A stretch of DNA of 64,000 nucleotides from Rugosimonospora acidiphila. Lineage in GTDB: Bacteria > Actinomycetota > Actinomycetes > Mycobacteriales > Micromonosporaceae. The notes beneath the pieces were generated by a model. It saw only the letters and a program-made list of their open reading frames with translations. It was not told where the DNA came from and did no database searches. Positions 8,605 to 19,100 of the stretch are shown here, one piece after another (within the stretch, counting starts at the first letter, position 1; the number at the start of each line of letters is the position of its first letter). The stretch lies in the NCBI RefSeq assembly GCF_039543385.1, contig NZ_BAABJQ010000026.1, positions 67,661-131,660 of the forward strand, written 5' to 3'. A program made the position numbers and the translations under genes.

Positions 8605-10469
8605 GCGCGGTCGAAGGCGAGGCCGGCGGACGCCTCGCCACGCCCCGGGCGACGGTCGATCCCGAGCCACGTGCAGATCCGCCCGTCGCTCCAGCGCACC
8701 CGCTGCCACCCGCAGGTGATCAGTTCGCCCGCGCGGCTGATCTCCTCCTCGTGGACCACATAGGGCGGCGGGACGGCGGCGTCGGGCCCCGGGCGGACGA
8801 TGGCGGTCCGCGGCCGGACGCGTTCGGGGATGCCCGTCGCGCCGGACAGCAGCCGTGGCATGGAGGCGCGACGCAACTGGATCTCCCGTACGTCGCCGGG
8901 CACGTGCACCGGGACGAAGGGGATCCAGTTCTCACCCACCGCCGTCATCAACCGGTAGTGCACGGCCGCGTCATTCGGCGGCGACGCGGGATCGCCGGTC
9001 GAGGCGCCGTCCAGGGCGTCCTGGTAGCGGCGGTGCAGCTCGGTGGCGGCCTCCCGCCCGCGACGGGACGACCCGTCGGGCAGCCGCACCGCGGTCTCGA
9101 CCGCCCAGACCAGGTTCGCCACCTCGTCCCGGACGAACTGCGCGCTCTCCGCCGGAGCGCCGGCCATGACGGTCGGCGTGGTGGCGATCAGCACCAGGCC
9201 GGGCGCGGTGCCGCCGCGGCGGTCGGTGGTCGTGAACATCGACCAGCCACTCCATGGCTCGTCCCCGTCTGCGGCGGGCTGGATCCAGGTCCGCTGGCCG
9301 AAGACGTCGGTGACCGCGAGGCCGTCGACGCGAATCACCGTGCCGACCGGGGCCTGCACCGGCGCCAGGAACCAGTCGGTGCCGGACACCAGGCCGAACT
9401 CGATGAGCAGGAGCTTGGCCAGGTCGGTGGTCTCCGGCTGGACGTCGCCGAAGTTGGTGCGGGCCTCCTCGAAGGTCCACCACCGCGGGTCGGGCATGCC
9501 GTCGAACCGGGCGCCGGTGGGCAGGAAGCTGCGCACCGTGCGGGGCCCCGAGACCACGGGCGGATCGGCGGGCGGATCGCCGTCGGCGGGCGGGTCGGCG
9601 TCGGCGGGCGGCTCGCTCTCGGCGGCCGCGGCGTCGACGCTGTACCAGTCGAGGTGGCCGCCGTGGTACTCGTCGGCGAGCAGGGTGGCGGCCCCTCCGG
9701 GGGCGTCGACGGTCAGGGCGGCCGCGTACTCAAGGTGATCCGGCACCCAGCAGTCCTCGGCCGGGGTGGCGGGGGGCAGGTAGAGCCGGGCGAACCAGGT
9801 GACGAAGTCCGGCCCGAGCGCGTCGACGCCGTCCTGTTCCGGGCCGGTCAGCCCCAGACCGTCCGAGGCCCGGTGGGTCGGATCCGCCGCCAGGTACAGG
9901 TACAGCTTCAGCCCGTCGACGGCGCGCCCGGCCACCGCGGCGAACGTCTGCCACGCCGTGGCATGAGCCGTGACCACATAGTCGGCCGGGTCGTCCGGGT
10001 CCGGCGGGTCGATGCCGTACGCGGTCCGGAACGCGTCCGCGAGCGTCGGCAACCCCGCGGCCCGCAGCCGCTTGACCCACTGGCGCCCGGCCAGCAGCCG
10101 GATGTCCAGCGACACGAGGTGCTCGCCGATGGTCACCGGCACTGGACGCCGCTCGACCAGCGCCTCCAGCGGCACGCTGCCGTCCAGCGCGACCTCGGCG
10201 CCGCCGGCCCCGCGCACCGAGACGATCGGGTCGCTGACGTAACTGAGCTTCGCCGTGACCGGTGATCCGGTGTCGTCTCCCCGGAACTCGCCGACCTGCC
10301 ACTGCCGCGCGAGCATCCAGAGCGCGTCGCGGATCTCGGCCCGCAGCGCGAGGGCGAAGTCGGCGGCCCGAGGCCGTGGTTCCAGCCGGTTGCACCGCAC
10401 GATGGTCGGCACGACCACCCGCCGGTCGAGCACGGCCGAGATGTCGTCCACCACGTCGTAGCGGTTCAC
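8592..10469 (-). CDS. Large protein of unknown function, last gene of the five-gene operon
   Basis: 625 residues, no signal peptide or membrane segment seen. The N-terminus reads VNRYDVVDDISAVLDRRVVV and is followed by a block (about residues 30-70) with LWMLARQWQVGEFRGDDTGS. I have seen this block in uncharacterised large proteins of other bacteria, but no function is known to me. An acidic Asp/Pro repeat (ADPPADGDPPADPP) near residue 295 looks like a linker. The GTG start at 10469 has GGGAGGA five to six bases upstream and overlaps the preceding stop by four bases, so the two genes are translationally coupled. It belongs with the protease and three other giant genes upstream. The stop lies in a duplicated 17-bp segment. 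Confidence 0.85.
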   Translation of the reverse strand: MNRYDVVDDISAVLDRRVVVPTIVRCNRLEPRPRAADFALALRAEIRDALWMLARQWQVGEFRGDDTGSPVTAKLSYVSDPIVSVRGAGGAEVALDGSVPLEALVERRPVPVTIGEHLVSLDIRLLAGRQWVKRLRAAGLPTLADAFRTAYGIDPPDPDDPADYVVTAHATAWQTFAAVAGRAVDGLKLYLYLAADPTHRASDGLGLTGPEQDGVDALGPDFVTWFARLYLPPATPAEDCWVPDHLEYAAALTVDAPGGAATLLADEYHGGHLDWYSVDAAAAESEPPADADPPADGDPPADPPVVSGPRTVRSFLPTGARFDGMPDPRWWTFEEARTNFGDVQPETTDLAKLLLIEFGLVSGTDWFLAPVQAPVGTVIRVDGLAVTDVFGQRTWIQPAADGDEPWSGWSMFTTTDRRGGTAPGLVLIATTPTVMAGAPAESAQFVRDEVANLVWAVETAVRLPDGSSRRGREAATELHRRYQDALDGASTGDPASPPNDAAVHYRLMTAVGENWIPFVPVHVPGDVREIQLRRASMPRLLSGATGIPERVRPRTAIVRPGPDAAVPPPYVVHEEEISRAGELITCGWQRVRWSDGRICTWLGIDRRPGRGEASAGLAFDRASAT

Positions 10470-13400
10470 GAGTCCTCCCTCGCCAGCACGTCCTGGACCC
10501 GGTTGTTGTAGGCGAAGTTCAGCGCCGCGGTGATGGGCAGGACCGTGACGCTGGACAGCACGGCCGGCAGGAACCGGGCCAGCTCGGTGCCGTCGAGTTG
10601 ACCCGGCTCGACGGTCCGCAGGGCGGCCGCGTCCAGCGTCTCGGTGAGCGTGTCGACGAGGTCCGCCCACGACCACGCGCCGGTGAACCGGGGCGGGGTG
10701 GCCAGCAGCAGCGCCTGCGGGGCCTGGGCGTCGGGGCGGTCGTAGTGGAAGGCGAGCCCGGTGGTCTCGGTCGTACCGGGAACCACCTCCACCCATTCGT
10801 CGATGAGCACGCCGCAGTAGGCGCGGGCGGGGTCGGCCGGGTCGAACTGGGCGCCCGGCCCCACGTGCGCCGTGTACAACAGGTGATCACCGTCCACTGT
10901 GAACGGTGTGCCGTCGGGCGCCGTGGCCGGGAACCGGGCGCCCAGCCACGCGTCCTGCGGCCGGTACGGGAACTGCAGCGGCGTCAACTCCAGGTCCGCC
11001 GGGACGCTGTGCGCCTCGCCCAGCAGCATCGCGCGTTCGGCGTGCCGGAGCTTGTCGCGTACCCGCGCCAGCCCGTGCAGCCAGTCGTCCACCGGAAACG
11101 GCGAGGCGTCCGGCCCGGTCGTCAGGTGCGCCAGGATCGCCTCGCGGTCGGTCCACGCGTTGTGCCACTCGGCGAGCCGGTCGCTGGTCAGGGTGAACTC
11201 CGGCAGCACGACGAACGCGTCACCGAGCAGGGCCCGGACGGCGTCGAGCACCAGCTGCGGCGCGCGCGCCGGTGCGCTGCCCGGTACCGCGTCGAGCAGC
11301 TGCCCGGCGCCTGCCAGCCGGGTGTCGATGTCGGCCACCGCCGCCGACGACGCGCGGAGCAGGTCGCGCGCCACGGCGAGGATGGCCGGCGGGTACCCGG
11401 TGAGGTCCCACGGCGCCGCGTCGAACGCCGGCACCCGCGGTCCGAACGCGGCCACCCCGTCGAACAGCGCGCCCAGGCGCGGCCTGGTCGCGACCAGGTC
11501 GCCGAGGTCCGTCACCGCCTGCCGCAACTGGTCGTCGAGGTCACCGACGGCGGCCACCAGGTCGGCGAGCGGCGGCAGCGGCGCGATGACGCGAGTCGCC
11601 ACGGCCCGCCCGGCCCGCACGAGCAGCGCGTACCGGTCGCCGTCGCTGGCGGTGGTGGGAAGGTGGGCGTAGTCGTCCATCAGCGCGGCGAAGGCGGCCC
11701 GCTTGCCCGCCCACCGTTCGGTCAGCCCGTTCACCGCCGCCAGCAGGGCCGCCATCTGCGGCCGTACCCGGTCGGCCGCGAGCCCGAGATCCACCCCGGG
11801 CAGGCCGAAGTGCCGCAGGGCGTCCACCGCGTCGCCGTACGCGCTGACCCACCCGTCGATGGCGGCCAGCGCGGCGGCCGTGGCGTCCGGCTCGGCGACG
11901 GCCTCGCCCACCGCCGCGTCCAGCTCGGCGGCCAGCGCCCGCAGCGGGGCGACCGCCCCGGTGAGCGCGGCGACGACGGCCTCGGCCTTGTCGGCGCGGG
12001 CGAGGACGGCGGAGTCATGAGTCCGGGCCGCGTCGGCGGCCAGTTCGAGATCGGTCGGGCGCAGGGGCCGGGAGCCGAGCACCAGACCCCGCAGGCTCGC
12101 CACGAGCGGGATCGCCGCGAACAGCGGCGTGCCGGTCGAGCTGGTCGGCGGGTAGGACGGTCGGGGCGCGACATCGTCGCGCAGCGCCGACTCGCGCCGC
12201 GCGTGGTGCAGCAGCAGCTCGTCCAGGCCGGGCATGGTGCCGTCGGTGCCGGAGCCGGCGAGCTGGAGCAGGTCGATCGGGAGCAGCCCGAGGTCGGCCA
12301 TGGAGAACTCGCGGGTCACGTCGAGCCCGCTGACCGGATCCCGGTACCCGACGGTGGCCATGAGCGCGGACATGGGCGGGAGCAGGCCCGCGGCCCAGGC
12401 GTTGAGCGCGGGCTCGCCCTTGGTGCGTGGCGTCGTGTTCGCCGGGTCGAGCGGATCCATCCCACCGGGCAGGTGCAGACCCACCCGGTGGGTCAGCGCG
12501 GCCCCCGATCGCGGCGTGGTCGCGATGTCCGGGATCGGCGGGAACGTGCCCTTGGCGAACGCGTCGAGCGTCCCCGCGGCCCGGTCGTGGTTGCCGCGCA
12601 CGACCTGGAACACGCTCTCGGCCATGGCGAGGTCGGCGACGGCGTCGTTGACGTCGCGCAGCCCGGTGACCGTCGCGTCCACGATCGCGCCGACCTGCCC
12701 GGGGTCCAACGGGCTGGTCGCGGCGAGGTCGACGAGGTCCGGGAGGCCGTCGAGCCCGTACGGGTAGGCCGGGTCGTCGCCGAGGGTGTCGAGGTGTTCG
12801 ACCAGCGCGAGCCCGTCGACCACGTTGCGTGCCTCGATGGCCGTCACCGGTACGGTCGGGTCGTCGGTCGCCGTGCTCGCCTGCCGGTTCCCGGCGAGCG
12901 GGAACAGCCTGCGCAGGCCGGCGATGAGCCGGTCCAGGAACAGGTCGTCGCGGTCGTGCAGGGCGCGTTCGAGCCGGTACCCGAGCAGTGCGCCGAGGCT
13001 CTGTCCGCTGCGGATGCCGTCGATGACGGCCAGCGCGGTGCGCACCCGCGCCGAACTGAGGTTGATGTCCAGCGCGCCGGGATCGCCGGCCGAGGCGTTG
13101 GCGAGGTACCCGCTGCGCAGGACCGCGGCGGCCACGGCCTGATCCAGTGACGGCGCGTGCAGGTGGCCGCCGCCCGCCGGATCGCGGGTCAGCGGCGCGT
13201 CCTGCGGCCGCTGGAAGACCACCGCCAGCTCGTCGTCCAGCGTCACCGGCGTGGTGGTGGCCGGCTTGGGGCGCACATCCTCCAGCCAGCCGTACGCGCC
13301 GATCAGGATGCCGGGGGAGCCGCTCGCGCGGAGGCCGTCGTCCCCGCGCAGGTGGGCCAGCTGCGCGCCGACCAGGCCGCCGCGCCAGGCGTCCAGCCGG

Positions 13401-16177
13401 TAGGAGCAGCAGTCGAGGTGCCCGGCCAGCGCCCGTTCCAGGGCGGCCTGCGGTGCGGTCGCGAGGCGGTCGATCGCGGCCAACTGCTCGTCGAGGTACG
13501 GGTGCGCCTCGGCGAGCACCCGCGGGATGTACTCGCCGAGGGTGAGGCCCGGATCGCCGGTCACCACCTGCGCCGGCTGGTAGAGGTACCGCCAGCGGCT
13601 GGCGTCCTCGACGTCCGAGCCGGCCTCGGCGACGTGGATGAAGCGGGGCTCGGCCCGCGCGGCGGCCAGTTGGGCGGGGTTGAGCACCTGGTGCGAGGCG
13701 AGCAGGTCGAGTCCGGTGTCGACGAAGCTCAGGTCGAGCGCGTGCCGGGCGAGCAGGTAGAGCAGGGCCGAGGGCGGGGTGTCGGCGTCGAAGCCGGCCT
13801 GGCGGCGCAGCGTGTCGTGCGAGGTGCGCGCCGCCGACGCGAGCCACTGCAGGTAGTTGAGGCCGTCGGAGCGGTGCACCGACAGCGGCAGCGTCGGCGA
13901 CGGCGGTGCCACGTCGACGATGTCGCCGGAAAGCCGGCTCGGCGCCCGCAGGAACAGCTTGGTCAGGAGGTCGGGCTGGGTGCCGTCCGGTGCGGCCGCG
14001 ACGCCGAGGGTGGACAGCACGCGCAGCCCGTCCCGCAGGTACCCGGCGGCGATCCGGGCGGCGTCGGCGCGCACCGAGCCCGGTGCGAAGCTCATCAGGT
14101 TGACCAGCTCGTCGACGGTCTCGGCGTAGCGCTGGTAGTACTCCACCGATGCCGGGTGCAGCCCGACCACGTCGAGCAGGGCCTGCTGCGGGTCCTGGCC
14201 GGCCCGCCCGACGCGCGCGACGCCGCCCGCGAGCCGCCGCCAGGTCGGCGCGACCGCCTCGGCCAGCGCGAACACCGTGCCCAGATACCCGGGCGGAAGC
14301 CCGCCCGGCCCGGTGCCCCGCTGCTCCGGCAGGTCGAGGAACCATCGCGCGCGGGACCACGCGGTGGTGGGTAGCACTCCGTACGGCTGGCGGCCGATCC
14401 GGATGGCGGGTGCGGTCCCGCTGCCCAGCACGAAGCGGGTGAAGAACGACCGGGTGTCCACAATGGCCGGTGCCGACGCCAGTGGGGACATCATCGGGTC
14501 CAGGAAGTACCCGACGGTGGCCGGCCAGAGCGCGAGGTTCATCGCCCGGTCCGTGGCCAGGTCGGTGCCGAAGTATCCGGGTGAGCGCTTGAGCAGGTCG
14601 GGGTCGACGCCGAGCAGGCCGGCCAGCCAACGCCCGTCGGTGCGGGTGCGCCAGTCGACCGGGTCGGCACCGGTGGCGCGCACGAAGAAGTCGTCGTAGG
14701 CCGCGTCCGGGTCCTCCCACCACGTGTACCCGGAGGTGTCCTGGTCGGTGTTGTTGGTGGGCATGCCCTGGGGCACCAGGGCCAGGCCCTTGCGGCTGTT
14801 CTGGTGGTGGGCGATCAGCGTCTGGAGGTCGACGGCACCGTCGCGGGCGTCGTCGCGCAGCCGGACCCCCAGCACGATCAGGCGATCGAAGCCCGCGAGG
14901 GCCTGCTCGTCGGTCAGGTCCACCCGGAAACCCATGCCGGCGTTCACGGCCTGCTCGAAGTCCACGGTCCAGGTCATCGCGGCCGGTACCGTCAGGTCGC
15001 CCTGCTCGTCCAGGGACAGGCCGTCCGCCGGATCCTGCAGCGGATCGGGCCCGACCGCAAGTCGCGCCGGTATCGGCGCTCCGACGACGGTCCGGGTGGC
15101 GGTTGCGCCGGTGAACCCGACCAGCACGAACCGCTCGGGCAGCAGCCAGGCGGTGGCCGGCGTGGACCAGGGCTGCCCGGTCGTGGGCAGGTCCGGGGGC
15201 AGGTCGAGGAGGGCGACGTGGACGACCATGCCGGCATCGCGGACGACGACGGGGTCGGTGAAGTTGACCGGTTCGAGGCCGGTGACGACCTCGGCGGCCC
15301 GGGCCGGGCCGAGCGCCGCGTCCAGGGCCGCCCGGGCGGTCGCCAACCCCTCGGCGCTGGCCTGCCAGGCGGCGGCGAAATAGTCGGCGATCGGCGCCTT
15401 TTCCGCCTCGGGCACCGGCGCCGGCGGCACGATGACCAACACCTGGTCGCCGTCGGCCGCGGTCGGCTCGTCCTGCGGATTGAGCGGCGCGTACTGGTCG
15501 AGCAGCCAGCGGGCCCGGCCCGCGCCGTGGCTCTTGGCCAGCGAGCGCCAGGCCGCCCGGCGCCCCGCGTCGGAGCCGCGCGCGCGCCACACGGCGATCC
15601 AGTAGAGCCGGGTGTTCGCCCGCTCCACCTCGGCGACCTGCGGGTCGAAGGTGTCCACCAGGACGTCGTCGGGGAAGACCCGCACCCACAGCTGTGCGCG
15701 GCCGTCGGGCCCCTTGCCGAAGCGCGTCTCCAGCCGCGTCGGGAACAGCAGGAACGGGTGGGTGTCGGGCAGGTTGGCCACGGCCTTGGTCGGGTCGGAG
15801 AGCGGCTCGAACGCCGAGCGCAGCTCGTTCTCCCGGTCGCGGGCCGCGGCCAGCGCGGCCGCCTGCTCGCGGGCCTTCGTGTCGGCGGCGGTCAGCCGCT
15901 CACGCAACTGCTCGACGCGCGCCGTACCGCTCGCGCCGCCGGCTGGGTTCGCGCCGCCGGCTGGGTTCGCGCCGCCGGCTGGGTTCGCGCTGCCGGCTGG
16001 GTTCGCGCCGCCGGCCTGGCTCGTGCTGCCGGCTGGGCTCGCGCTGCGGGCCAGCCTGTCGATCTCGCGTCGCAGGCGCTTGCCCGCCTGAGTCGCCGCG
16101 CGGGCCTCGGCCTCGGCCGCCACCCGGGCGTTTTCCGCACGGCGCAGCGCCGCGCGGCTGTCCTCGAAGCTGGTCAT
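10466..16177 (-). CDS. Giant protein of unknown function (1903 aa) with coiled coil and NPAGGA repeat
   Basis: Starts MTSFEDSRAALRRAENARVA. Residues 1-45 and about 85-120 are heptad-like, Ala/Arg/Glu-rich and probably coiled coil. They are interrupted at about 46-81 by a hexapeptide repeat (NPAGGA). After residue about 130 comes a block FLLFPTRLETRFG, then LWVRVFPDDVLVDTFDP, which I recall from uncharacterised giant actinobacterial proteins. The remaining 1700 residues are mostly helical with no catalytic motif I can name. No signal peptide or membrane helix is obvious. The ATG at 16177 has AGGGATGA upstream and lies four bases after the previous stop. The size and coiled coil suggest a structural or scaffold role, which is inference. 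Confidence 0.85.
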   Translation of the reverse strand: MTSFEDSRAALRRAENARVAAEAEARAATQAGKRLRREIDRLARSASPAGSTSQAGGANPAGSANPAGGANPAGGANPAGGASGTARVEQLRERLTAADTKAREQAAALAAARDRENELRSAFEPLSDPTKAVANLPDTHPFLLFPTRLETRFGKGPDGRAQLWVRVFPDDVLVDTFDPQVAEVERANTRLYWIAVWRARGSDAGRRAAWRSLAKSHGAGRARWLLDQYAPLNPQDEPTAADGDQVLVIVPPAPVPEAEKAPIADYFAAAWQASAEGLATARAALDAALGPARAAEVVTGLEPVNFTDPVVVRDAGMVVHVALLDLPPDLPTTGQPWSTPATAWLLPERFVLVGFTGATATRTVVGAPIPARLAVGPDPLQDPADGLSLDEQGDLTVPAAMTWTVDFEQAVNAGMGFRVDLTDEQALAGFDRLIVLGVRLRDDARDGAVDLQTLIAHHQNSRKGLALVPQGMPTNNTDQDTSGYTWWEDPDAAYDDFFVRATGADPVDWRTRTDGRWLAGLLGVDPDLLKRSPGYFGTDLATDRAMNLALWPATVGYFLDPMMSPLASAPAIVDTRSFFTRFVLGSGTAPAIRIGRQPYGVLPTTAWSRARWFLDLPEQRGTGPGGLPPGYLGTVFALAEAVAPTWRRLAGGVARVGRAGQDPQQALLDVVGLHPASVEYYQRYAETVDELVNLMSFAPGSVRADAARIAAGYLRDGLRVLSTLGVAAAPDGTQPDLLTKLFLRAPSRLSGDIVDVAPPSPTLPLSVHRSDGLNYLQWLASAARTSHDTLRRQAGFDADTPPSALLYLLARHALDLSFVDTGLDLLASHQVLNPAQLAAARAEPRFIHVAEAGSDVEDASRWRYLYQPAQVVTGDPGLTLGEYIPRVLAEAHPYLDEQLAAIDRLATAPQAALERALAGHLDCCSYRLDAWRGGLVGAQLAHLRGDDGLRASGSPGILIGAYGWLEDVRPKPATTTPVTLDDELAVVFQRPQDAPLTRDPAGGGHLHAPSLDQAVAAAVLRSGYLANASAGDPGALDINLSSARVRTALAVIDGIRSGQSLGALLGYRLERALHDRDDLFLDRLIAGLRRLFPLAGNRQASTATDDPTVPVTAIEARNVVDGLALVEHLDTLGDDPAYPYGLDGLPDLVDLAATSPLDPGQVGAIVDATVTGLRDVNDAVADLAMAESVFQVVRGNHDRAAGTLDAFAKGTFPPIPDIATTPRSGAALTHRVGLHLPGGMDPLDPANTTPRTKGEPALNAWAAGLLPPMSALMATVGYRDPVSGLDVTREFSMADLGLLPIDLLQLAGSGTDGTMPGLDELLLHHARRESALRDDVAPRPSYPPTSSTGTPLFAAIPLVASLRGLVLGSRPLRPTDLELAADAARTHDSAVLARADKAEAVVAALTGAVAPLRALAAELDAAVGEAVAEPDATAAALAAIDGWVSAYGDAVDALRHFGLPGVDLGLAADRVRPQMAALLAAVNGLTERWAGKRAAFAALMDDYAHLPTTASDGDRYALLVRAGRAVATRVIAPLPPLADLVAAVGDLDDQLRQAVTDLGDLVATRPRLGALFDGVAAFGPRVPAFDAAPWDLTGYPPAILAVARDLLRASSAAVADIDTRLAGAGQLLDAVPGSAPARAPQLVLDAVRALLGDAFVVLPEFTLTSDRLAEWHNAWTDREAILAHLTTGPDASPFPVDDWLHGLARVRDKLRHAERAMLLGEAHSVPADLELTPLQFPYRPQDAWLGARFPATAPDGTPFTVDGDHLLYTAHVGPGAQFDPADPARAYCGVLIDEWVEVVPGTTETTGLAFHYDRPDAQAPQALLLATPPRFTGAWSWADLVDTLTETLDAAALRTVEPGQLDGTELARFLPAVLSSVTVLPITAALNFAYNNRVQDVLAREDS
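15933..16040 (-). repeat. Six tandem 18-bp units encoding NPAGGA-type hexapeptides
   Basis: Units at 15933, 15951 and 15969 are identical 18-mers; those at 15987, 16005 and 16023 carry a few substitutions. The period is a multiple of three, so the reading frame of the 1903-residue protein is kept. Copy number probably varies between strains. Confidence 0.9.
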
Positions 16178-16181
16178 CGGC

Positions 16182-19100
16182 TCATCCCTGGTGCGGTAGC
16201 AGCTCGGCGGCGTGCACGGCCATGAGCACCGGCGCCTGTAGCGCGACGTAGGCGAGTTCCGCGGCGCTGGCGGCGCTGCCCAGCGGGACGTGCCGGTCGC
16301 TCTCCCACTGATCGTGCTTCTCCTCGACCTCCGGCGCCGTCGGCTCCACGAGCGCGACGGTCGGGAGGCTGGCCACCCGGACCGGGTCGCCGTCGGCCCC
16401 ACCCGGTACCACGTCGCTCCACGCGAGGTCGTTGTAGACGTTCAGGTCGCCCTCGCGCGAGGTGTCGAACCCGAAGCGGGCGTCGCCCGGCACCTCCTCG
16501 ATCCGGAAGAACCAGCCGGGCTTGTCGTCGACCGTGTCGTCGCCCCGGGCCTGCTCCGCCGTCAGGTCGAAGCCGAACAGGAAGATGTCCGGGCGCACCC
16601 GTGCCTCGTACAGCGGCGTCAGGATCGGCTGCGCGTCGTCGGGCCGCCGCTCCTGGGACTTGTCCGGCGTCGGGTCGGTCGCGCTCACCGGCTGCCACCG
16701 GGCGGGCTGTGCGGAGATGATGGCGTTGGGGTATTTCTTGAGCAACTCGCCGCGGATGACGAGGACGAGTTCCTCCTCGTTGCGCCGGGTCGCCTCGCGG
16801 TTGTCGTGGTCGCCGAGGTGCGACAGTCGCGGCCAGTGATCCAGCGGCGTGATGTCCTTGAGCGCCTCGCGGCCCGCCGCGGTGCCGGCGTCGGCGCGCA
16901 GCTGGGTGCGCACGTCCCAGAACTGGCGGAAGTAGCTGCCGCGCTGGTCGGTCGGGTACTCCCGCCACAGCAGCTCGCGGGCGAACTCGTGGTTGAGGCC
17001 GACGAGGTACGCCTCGATGAAGGACTGGTTGGTCTCCAGCAGCGTGACGCTGTTGGGCTCGACGTAGTGCAGCCCCGGCACGAACGCCTCGTCGGACAGG
17101 TCCACCAGGGGCTCGTACATGGGGCTGTCGAACTCCGGGTACGCCATCGCCTCGACGAACCGCTCGCCGATCTCGGCGACCACGCGCGCCGGCAGCGTGA
17201 CGCCGTCGAACACCGCGGCCGGCACCGTCACGGCCGGATCGGTGGCCGCGAGGATGCTGCCCGCGACCGTGGTCATCGACAGCGGCACCGGCACGGCGAC
17301 CAAGCCGGCCTCGGCGCTGGCCGCGACGAGCCGGTAGTTGTCCCGCAGCGCGTCCTTGAACCGGACCGCGACCGCGTTGTCCGTGCCGCGGGGCGCCAAG
17401 CCCGGCCCCGGCGCGGGCAGCGGCACCGGGCTCACCAGCGTGAAGCCGGCGCTGCCCGGCAGCCGGTCGACCGCGGCCGGGGTCTGGTTGGCCGGCCGGA
17501 CGAGGTCGGCGGCGCTGGCCCGGTCGCGCACCGCGAGCCACCAGGGGACCGCGGCGAGCGCGAGGACGGTGGCGACCGCGGCGACGATCAGCGCGATCAC
17601 CACGCCGCCCGTCGACGCGAGCGCGACCAGCCCGGCGACCACCGCGACGAAAAGCACCAGCAGCGGCCACGGGACGCGGGCCAGCCAGCGCAGGAGGGTC
17701 GCGAGCGGGCCCGCCGGCGCGATCGCGTCGGCCAGGTCGTCGGGCGAGGGGGTGTCGGGCAGCGGCTTCGGCGGCGCGGTGTGAACCTCGCCGTCGTTGA
17801 CCCGGTCGACGAGGGTACCCATGGGGCGCACCGGGGGCAGGCCGAGGCCGGTCGCCAGCCGGCCGCCCGGCCGGGCCAGGCGCCGCATGGTGGTGGACAC
17901 CGTCGCCTCGGTCAGCGGGCTCTGCTTCACGCGGTACCGGACGCTGAGGCCGGCGCTCACGACGCGGCGGTGCAGCGGCGCGGCCAGCGCCACCACCTGG
18001 CTCGCCGCCAGCTCGCTGGCCGGGGCCGCCCCGCCCAGCTGCCGGTACCACGTCAGCGAGGTGCGCGCCGCGAGCTGCCCCTGGCGGATGCGGGTGTTGG
18101 CGGCCAGCACGTCACCGATCTGCGCCCACGCCGCCGCCATCAGCGACTCCTGGCGCGCCTGCACGACGTCGGTGCCGAACCCGGCCGCCACCCGCCAGCG
18201 CGGGTCGAGGTTCGTCTCGTGCAGCCAGTTTTCCCGGTCCGGCCGCGGCGTGCCGTCGGGCTCGGTGAGCAGGCGTTCGGTGAGCGCGTGCCAGCGGCCG
18301 TAGCTCGGTGGGACCACGACGGGGTCGTCGTCGGAGGCGGCCGGCGGTACGTCGGGCCCTGAGTTGGCCGTGACCCCGTCGCGGCCGTACGCGTCGGGGA
18401 GGTTCAGGAACGCGGCGAGCTGCCGCTGGAACGGGTGAGGGTACGGCTGGTCCCAGGCGTCGTAGCGCTCGGCCTCGGCCCGTTGGTCCGGTGGCAACGT
18501 CGCGCGGGGCGCCCGCAGCGCACCGCCGAGCCGCAGGACGCCGTCGCCGTCCGGGCCGGCGATGCCGGCGATCCCGGGCGCGGGGTCGCTGACGTCGAGG
18601 TCCCGGGTGCCCACCCGGCTGTCGACCACCCTCGGCTGCAGCACCCGGACGAGGTCCTCGAAGTCGCCGCGCTCGCCGGTGCGGAAGTACCACCGGTGGT
18701 AGACCGGCAGCTGGTCGGCCGCGGGGCGTACGGGGTAGGACACGCCCCAGGCCGGCGCTGTCGCGGTCAGGCCGTTGGCCGGGTCCGTCATCAGCGGGGC
18801 GGGATCGATGCCGAGCCCGGCCAGCCGCCCGCTCTCGAAGGCCGGCACGAGGAACGCGTGGTAGGCGGTGGACGGCGCCAGCTTGCGCGGGCACAACAGG
18901 CGCGACGAGGCGAGGTCGGGGTTCGCGGCCAGCGTCGCCGCCAGGGCGCCGGTGATGGTGGTGGTGTCGGTCGACACGATGTCGGTGGCGAGTTCGGCGT
19001 TGACGTGCACGTGCGCCCAGGCCGACAGCTCGCCCGGCGGCGCGATGCCGGTCAGGTCGACGAGGGTCTTGATGGCGGCGAGCGGCTGACCCGCGCCGCG

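Noticed and set aside
15933..16040. 18-bp repeats as a CRISPR-like array
   Set aside because: Units are directly adjacent without spacers, keep the reading frame and encode a hexapeptide repeat.
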